Shown here piece by piece: positions 58,001 through 64,000 of a stretch of 64,000 bases of DNA (its first letter is position 1; each line of letters begins with the position of its first letter). Below the pieces are notes generated by a model. It did no database searches, was not told where the DNA came from, and saw nothing but the letters and a program-made list of their open reading frames with translations. Source of the stretch: Apophysomyces variabilis (taxonomy: Eukaryota > Mucoromycota > Mucoromycetes > Mucorales > Mucoraceae); the NCBI GenBank assembly GCA_002749535.1, contig MZZL01000380.1, positions 722,654 through 786,653 of the forward strand, written 5' to 3'. The translations under genes were made by a program, and so were the position numbers.

Positions 58001-58859
58001 CCCTACCTTTTGGGGTCGTTTTCCGTACCCAATTTGGTGGTAACTGAATATGTCTGAGATACAAGAAATGACACGTGGAACGTATCTACCTGCTCTTCGC
58101 CAACAGATTTCGATGTGTGAATACTGGGTGACGAACTGGTAGAGGTTGCAACGGTGCCTGTACTAAATATACTTTGTTCATCTGCGGTCTTCTGTGGACG
58201 GTCCAGCCGATTGATTGCGCGCGCCGGGCGTGCAATCCTTTCGTCAAACTCGTCCTCATGTTCTGCATGTTGGTAGGATTGGTACGTTTCATCAAGGGCC
58301 GGTTTAGAGGTGTAATATAATTCATCTGGGGGAACAGAATAGCGCATTTCCTTTGTGACGATGTTATAATAATATGTTTCTGAGCCGTCTTCGGTTGTTT
58401 GCAGTATCCAATTAGACTGGCCCGGTGAGGTTGGGACTGGATCTAGGGAATTCATGCTTAATCGCATTCGTTGTTGATCAGTGTTCCATCGGCTTTCGGT
58501 TCCGCGCTGTGGATGCAAGATTTGTGCTTCCTAGGCAGGGAGGGCATTAAAAGGAGTTGAATAGATGGTTAACCTACAATGATATTGCTTGGTCCCGCCT
58601 CTGGTAAGGGCGAACTATCAATGAGTTCGACATAGTTACTGGGAAACCAGCCTCTCCTTCCATCGCATCTAGGTCGAATGTGAGGCATAATGTGGGTGAG
58701 GTCATGGTGATCAACTCCTTACCGGCCGTCCCACCAGCCTGACTCGAGTTGCGCGAGAACGTCAATGACAGCACCTCGTTCAAATGATAATGACGAAGGG
58801 TCAGTCGAATAGTAAGGGTATAAAGCGCAAACTCTGCAGATAATGTCGGAAGAGTTCAT
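55057..58859 (-). CDS. Cdc25-type Ras guanine nucleotide exchange factor (SH3-WW-WW-RasGEF-N-RasGEF)
   Basis: It activates Ras by promoting GDP release. Minus-strand exons start at ATG 58859 (MNSSDIICRVC). An SH3 domain follows (ALYPYYSTDPSSLSFERG, SGWWDG, RRGWFPSNYVELID). Two WW-like modules come next (SNWILQTTEDGSETYYYN and LPPNWVRKTTPKGRVYYCN with TTWNME). A long helical/Ser-rich middle spans about 56400-57880. The RasGEF-N domain has VTSLVQRLTQHDQLG, a TFLLTYRSFCTTEELF-like segment and FNVIKSWLDTYY. The catalytic Cdc25 domain contains LRRLRFLEIDPLELARQLTI, MDFRLYSCIKPVECLDKNWG, KHWIYVAEKCRQLNNYN, IPFLGIYLQDLTFIEDGN and NLINFAKRMKTAEVIRELQQ. The stop is at 55057-55059. The SH3 plus Cdc25 layout matches fungal Cdc25; the second WW is inferred from motif spacing. 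Not every internal exon end was checked. Confidence 0.92.
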
Positions 58860-59901
58860 GTCCAGACAATGCAGGCTGGGAATGGGCGGAAGAAAGACAA
58901 TTAGGTACGGTGACTAGATTAACACGCTCAAGGGGGGAAACCTTTTATGATACAAGTTCTGGGAGGAGAGTAGGAGAAGTATACAATTGATACCAGAGCG
59001 AGATTAAGGAGGAGCCAGGAGAAAGTGTTCCCTTAGTGAAGCTGTGCAAAAAAGAAAAGAAAAAAAAGCCTCGCGTAGAACACAAGCGATAGTTAATACG
59101 TTACACAGTGGTTTTCCTTCTCGGATTTGAATTTCCCTTCGACGGTGGGAGGATCCCATGCTATTGTATACCTTTCCCCACTCGGCCGAAAGCTTCGCCT
59201 GTAAATCACTTTTTTCACGTTTCACCATAGAATACCTCACGTGGATAAACACTCGTAACTACTTTTCGTTCCTTTCCATTTCTCAATAGAAATATCCTAG
59301 CAGGGAGTTAAGGTTATCATCTCATTAAGTTCTAGACTTTAAAATAATCCATAGCATCTTTTAAAATCCAACTTTTTCTTTACCCGCTTATATCCAGGTT
59401 CTATGATGGTGTAACAAAGGATAATACATTGAAATATATGGCTATTGAGAAGCGGTTACAACAGTTTTAAGGTACCGCTGAGCTTGTTGAGTCTCAGTTA
59501 TAAACTAACTTAAGCTCCTTACTTTGGCATGACTTGAGTGCATTGCAAGATATACATCATTTAACAAGCATGCGCATGGCGAAAGGGTGCATAGCAGTCA
59601 TTTCCCGTTTTCATCGAGCTTTGTCAATTTAATTTTAAGTTGATGTCAAAACCCCAAATCCTAAACAGCGAATAAAGTAACGCTAATACGAAATAAAATA
59701 AAAGCACATCGCCGATCCATGCATATACAGTACTTTCTTTTTTAAAAATAAATTTAATTTTTCTGACAAAAACGCTAAATGATCAGGATCCATGTGTTAT
59801 CTATGTAAATGTCAGACCACCGTTCCGGTAGCCAAGTATACTGTTCGTGGAATAAAGCTCTATCTATATTCTACAGAAATACTAAGAGAAAGTAAAAAGA
59901 C
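58860..59901. other. Intergenic region between two minus-strand genes
   Basis: This contains the RasGEF promoter and the region downstream of Mss51. An 82-codon minus frame (59004-59252) lacks a recognisable motif and lies where 5' UTR would be expected, so it is not called as a gene. Confidence 0.35.
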
Positions 59902-61404
59902 CTACTCATCATCTTCAGGTTGATGCGTCACGTCATATCGCTTGCCACGGATGCCCCAGATTCCCCAATTGGCAAAAATCATCTGTCGCAAGTCCATCAA
60001 GTTCACATCCCTCTTCAAACTCCGAAATTCGTTCACAGTAGGCTTGAGGATCCAGTCGAACTCCCCTTCGTAATCCTCTTCTACAGCTTTCACATCGTTG
60101 TCAATGTCTGCTTGATCAAATCCAGTCAAGAAAATAGAGCATTTGGTCTCCAATGCCTTTTGGATCGTTGGTTTCCAACCCTCTCTTGCCGATGGATAAC
60201 CAATACCAGGTGAAAAGATAAAGAAGAGATCGGTATATGGGTCGAACTTCTCGATTTTCTCATGATAATCGTGATACATGCAACTGTCATAGGTAAACAT
60301 CAAACGCTCGTTCAATGACGTTGTATAAGGATCCTTATTTGCTGGTAATGCATCCGGACCGATAAAATGGATGTGGAATGGTGTATGCGGAAATAGATAT
60401 GCAAGTTGTAACCAGATATGTTGGGGAAGCGATGCCTCTGCGCGTGCGCCAACTACATACAAATTGATTGTTTCGCTACGAACCAAGCTTACACCATCTT
60501 TTGCCAGCTCATTACGTGGGTAAAGGATAGTACGTAAAGCTAACGTCACATTATTATAAGCTATCTTCACACAATTACGGTTCCACATATAAATATAAGC
60601 TTACCGGAGATCGATCGCATGCCTTCAGCCGTGATTTCCTTCCCTAATTTGTAAGGACATGATTGGTGAAGGATAGACGCAACCGTAATAGGGTAAGTTA
60701 ATAGTTTTGACACATGGCGCATCGACCGATCTGAATCCATTGATGGAAAACTGCGGGTATAGAAGAACACATCCCAGTTTGCCATGTTCACTGCTTCATC
60801 AAAACCCTGCGCACCTGTGACCGATAGAATTCAGTGTCTGATACTTTTATGCAACAGACGCATTAGCCTTACTAGGAAATTCAAACTCGCGCATGGGCCT
60901 TCCAGAGCGTAGATCATGATCATCCTCATTTTGTTCGCGTAGCAAGTGACAGATCTCTTGATGGGCCTGGTAACCTTCCTGATAATGCTCATCGCTACAA
61001 TGTGTTGGATAACCACAGTCTGCACACTCATATTCCGGTCGCTTTTTGTGTTCATGACAGTCGATAGCCTCGCAAACTGGACATACACCATACTTTTTGA
61101 TAATAGCTGCTCGATCGCGAAGTTCGGAAAGTGGAGATTTCGAAAGCACATGGAACAAATTATCCGGTGAAAGTACTGCATTGCCACTCTGAGAGTTTTC
61201 CAGCTTTTGGTTGGACTTGGATAACGAAAAGAGGCCCTTGAGGGATAAAGATCGAACAGCTGTCAGTTGCACTGCACGATGTGAATGCTTCCAAACTGCT
61301 GGCGATGGTCGTGCTGTACCCAAATTAGCAACGCTACGCCAGTTTAAAGGTGCTGTTCTAATAAGTCCTTGGGACGAGGATGTTAACTGTCTCCATTTAT
61401 GCAT
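59902..61404 (-). CDS. MSS51: Mss51-like mitochondrial protein (COX1 translational activator family)
   Basis: Three exons (61404-60873, 60814-60605, 60539-59902) give about 459 residues. The N-terminus is rich in Arg, Ser and hydroxylated residues without acidic residues for about 50 positions, a good mitochondrial presequence. The zinc-binding domain of the Mss51 family reads CPVCEAIDCHEHKKRPEYEC, then ADCGYPTHCSDEHYQ and HQEICHLLRE. The conserved body follows: FDEAVNMANWDVFFYTRSFP, LTYPITVASILHQ, INLYVVGARAEASLPQHIWL, FIGPDALP and FFIFSPGIGYPSA. In budding yeast Mss51 activates COX1 mRNA translation and couples it to cytochrome oxidase assembly; animal MSS51/ZMYND17 is a relative. Both introns are canonical and close in frame. 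Confidence 0.92.
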
Positions 61405-63282
61405 TCTCTATGTCCAAGAGGCCAATGCTTTTGCCTGTTCGCAGTAAACGCTGAAAAATTTGTTGACGTTTCGGGCAAACTCAGGGCCAGAGCGTGCGGA
61501 TATTGAAATTCATAGTTCAAAAAAATATCTGATGACGTTTTGGTTTGAAAGTGAGCGCAGACTTTCCTAAGACAGAAGCCCACTGCCAACGTTAGTAAGA
61601 CGGTTGCTTTACTATGAAGTGTATAAGGGAGGATAATTCACATCGCATAAAGCCTTTTGCATTGGGACATGCTGTTTAATGTTTGATACAGGCTGCAGGG
61701 GCTTCTTAAAAGTCTCCTGTTCTATTAAACCCTTAATGAACGTGACGACCGCTGTCGATCCGAGCCTGAATGTTGCTACCTCAGAACTATGCCTAATCTA
61801 TCTATACATCTTAAATGTCTGCAAAGGCAAAGCTAACTTCTATGTGAGATTTTGCGCAAGATTACATGTAAAGGTACTGAATGTACTTTCACTCAAAAAG
61901 TTAAGCTTCCTAGCGATAGGTTGGGTTGCTTCTGTCAACGATAAGATTGCGATCATGGTTCCTTCCGACGAAATAGAACGTACATAATAGATTGAATATA
62001 GTAAAGTGTAGATTCGACATGCTAAGCAACCTTTTAAGGCTATCTCTCTTCTCTCTATTAGTATACGTTTAAAGTTTGTTGGTTTTATTTAACGTCTCTA
62101 TTTGAGCACAGCGTCTGTGCCAGACATATTTGCTCGAAACAGCTCAATTGCAGGGTGAATGTACAGACAAGAGAAAAGCATGCTAACTACGACGACAGAC
62201 CACAATTATAGAACAAAGTTAGCCAGAGGTGGATTGGATTTGAGACACAGGTAGGGAAGCTACCACGGGAATAGCTGATTTTGCATAACACGGTAGAGAG
62301 CGACGTTGAGACTGCGGTAAAAACTCTTGCAGCGGAACGAATCGAACCAGTGGTTCTTGCATTGGGAATCGTGGCGTTTAACTGCACCGGCAGGGGCCGA
62401 ACCCCCCTCTATTAGTATACTATATTTTCGAGTAATTTTTGCGCCCAAAAACATTTTGCCGGTATTACAACCAGTTTCTTGCAAGCTGGTTCGACCGTAG
62501 TACTATCCAATTGATATATAGAAGTCTTTATTTAGGAGAAAAGAATACATCAAGCAATGAAGTAGAGGAATAGATTCGTTAGAGATATTGTCTGACGCTT
62601 TCCAAGAAGGCCAAAGGTCCTGTTGCTCTCAGTAGCAATTTGGTATGTGTATGCAATCTTGATGTATGGGTCAAGAGAGCTGAGCTGCAATAAGTGGGTA
62701 GAAGATATTACGAAGGACAGTTAAATAGGCATTGTGTAAAAACTTTAGCAGTAATGAGAAGGGTCAAGTGCTTTGCAAAAGTGCAATGAGTAGTTGAATA
62801 TATTGTCTAATTGACCTCCATCCGTTTTATATATGATAAAAATGCTCAATGATAGGATCCTTATATGGAGGACCATTGCTTTGTTCCTAGAGACATGTAG
62901 CTTCAGTGAACACTGCCAATTTACCTCTGTTTCTTACATATTGTATTGCCAACAGAAGTAACCATTCCTATGCTAACTTTGTCATTCGCTCTGTAATTTT
63001 TTAACGTAAGATCAAGTTTCAGAAGCTATCTTATACGAGGCAGGTACTTAGGCTTCAAACATTCATTCTGCTCTTCTTTTGCCTATCTGAAATTGTTGCC
63101 CACAAGAGATACTGGCTTATTTACGTTCTTATGTCTCCTGATCGTTTTCGCGTTTTAGACTATTTATCTTAATTGGTGCATCTTTATTTCACAACACCAT
63201 ATCATATCAGTCACTTACGTACACCCCTTGAATATCTTACATTAAAATGAGGACTTGATTTTTAGCAATATCTTATGTTAAC
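61405..63282. other. Gene-poor region before the Helitron fragment
   Basis: This contains the Mss51 promoter and AT-rich DNA. A 102-codon plus frame (61679-61987) has protein-like text (LNVLSLKKLSFLAIGWVASV) but no recognised family. A sequence near 62360-62470 has a 7 bp self-complementary pair (ACCGGCA/TGCCGGT) but does not fold as a tRNA. Confidence 0.35.
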
Positions 63283-64000
63283 GTAAACATATGCTAGAAT
63301 CGCCACAAATTCATTTCCTGCAGCCGCACGCGACTGTAACGGAAGGAGCGAAGCGAGTGCGGAAGGACTAGTCGTCATCAGATATCGACGCACTGATGGT
63401 CAGTCAGCCTTCACCCGTATAAATCAAACTCACGGTGCATACATGCCGTTACATTACGTGTTACTTTTTCCACATGGTGATTTTGGTTGGACATGGGGTC
63501 TTTCACTTGAAGCTATTGACACCACGGCTGGTATTCAACGTCAGCGTATGCGTTTGGGACAGCGTGCATTTTACCGTTTTCGGTTACACTTGCGTCAGGG
63601 AGAGTTTTCCACACTTTTCTATGCTCAACGTCTGTTCCAGCAATTTTTGGTAGATGCATGGGCTATATGCGACCAGACAAAGCTTGAATGGCTCCGCAAC
63701 AATCAAAAAAAGATCCGCGTCGATCTTTACAACGGTTTGGCCGATGTACTGGTGCAGGACGACGTGGATATCTCTGCTGTTGGCCGACGGTTTGTTTTGC
63801 CCAGCAGCTATAATGGCGGCCCAAGGTCCATGGTGCAGCTGTTCCAGAATTCCATGGCAATTGTTCGCCATTTAGGCAAGCCATCCCTGTTCATCACTTT
63901 CACAGCAAATCCAAGATGGCCTGAAATCACTGCAGAGTTGTTTGCCGGACAGTCAGCTTCTGACAGGCCCGATCTAATCGCCAGAGTCTTCAACTTGAAG
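63283..64000 (+). mobile_element. Helitron Rep/helicase, N-terminal part (continues past the window)
   Basis: One frame is open from about 63283 to the end of the window without a stop. It reads LVVIRYRRTDGQSAFTRINQ, THGAYMPLHYVLLFPHGDFG, then FYAQRLFQQFLVDAWAICDQ and LRNNQKKIRVDLYNGLADVL. RRFVLPSSYNGGPRSMVQLF, QNSMAIVRHLGKPSLFITFT, ANPRWPEITAELF and SASDRPDLIARVF follow. This is the conserved Helitron helicase-like N-terminal domain that precedes the rolling-circle HUH nuclease centre. The ATG at 63443 is within the conserved block, so the real N-terminus is upstream, in another exon or truncated: a stop lies about 12 bases before 63283. No frameshift is seen in 700 bp, so the copy may be young. 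The catalytic HUH motif would lie beyond the window. Confidence 0.88.

Noticed and set aside
59004..59252. Minus-strand 82-codon frame upstream of the RasGEF gene
   Set aside because: It lies in the expected promoter/5' UTR with no recognised family. An upstream ORF is possible but not supported.
62360..62500. Possible tRNA gene on the minus strand with GGTTCGGCCCC and a 7 bp acceptor-like pair ACCGGCA/TGCCGGT
   Set aside because: No D-arm, the T-stem does not pair with a 5 bp stem and 7-base loop, and no anticodon stem can be placed. It may be a chance hairpin.
1..64000. CRISPR array or prokaryotic operon structure
   Set aside because: No regularly spaced direct repeats were seen and gene structure is clearly eukaryotic.

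Overview
The window is nuclear DNA of a filamentous, early-diverging fungus, most probably Mucoromycota and plausibly Mucorales. The evidence is dense genes with many 45-80 bp GT-AG introns, fungus-specific families (velvet regulator, Mss51, Cdc25-type RasGEF), and relics of Fanzor, DIRS-like, Helitron and Tc1/mariner elements of the kinds I associate with Mucorales. The genus cannot be fixed from sequence alone. All identities come from reading motifs and joining exons by eye; no database search was run.

Layout. 0.17-15.1 kb is a gene island: a calcium-type external NADH dehydrogenase (+), a large coiled-coil protein (+), a Tc1/mariner-like transposase relic (-), the TFIIH kinase CDK7/Kin28 (-), a KAT14-like acetyltransferase (+), a small unknown gene (-) and a NELF-C/D homologue (+). 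15.1-20.5 kb is a decayed repeat island: two Fanzor fragments (-), an unknown family with a GYGEAK motif (+), and the RNase H plus tyrosine recombinase end of a DIRS-like element (+). 21.3-33.8 kb is a second gene island: CFIm68/CPSF6-like protein (+), ribosomal protein eL27 (+), TAF6 (-), a PDRG1-like prefoldin (+) and phospholipase D1 (-). 33.8-45.6 kb is mostly non-genic but holds two long Fanzor pseudogenes of different families in the same orientation. 45.7-61.4 kb carries ArfGAP-UBA, velvet, Cdc25-type RasGEF and Mss51 genes, all on the minus strand, interrupted by a repeat-rich gap at 51.3-55 kb. The window ends inside a Helitron Rep reading frame.

Biology. Several genes act on RNA polymerase II transcription or mRNA 3'-end formation: CDK7 (promoter escape), TAF6 (TFIID/SAGA-type complexes), KAT14 (the ATAC-type acetyltransferase of animals), NELF-C/D (promoter-proximal pausing) and CFIm68 (poly(A) site choice). 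KAT14, NELF-C/D and CFIm68 are best known from animals and are missing from budding yeast, so their presence here is the most notable genic observation. The others serve mitochondria (NDE, Mss51), membrane traffic and lipid signalling (ArfGAP, PLD1), Ras signalling and light/development control (velvet).

Mobile DNA. At least four Fanzor-like loci (eukaryotic TnpB relatives) lie in this window. The two long ones still show RuvC motifs and zinc-binding cysteines but carry frameshifts and stops, so they look recently inactivated.
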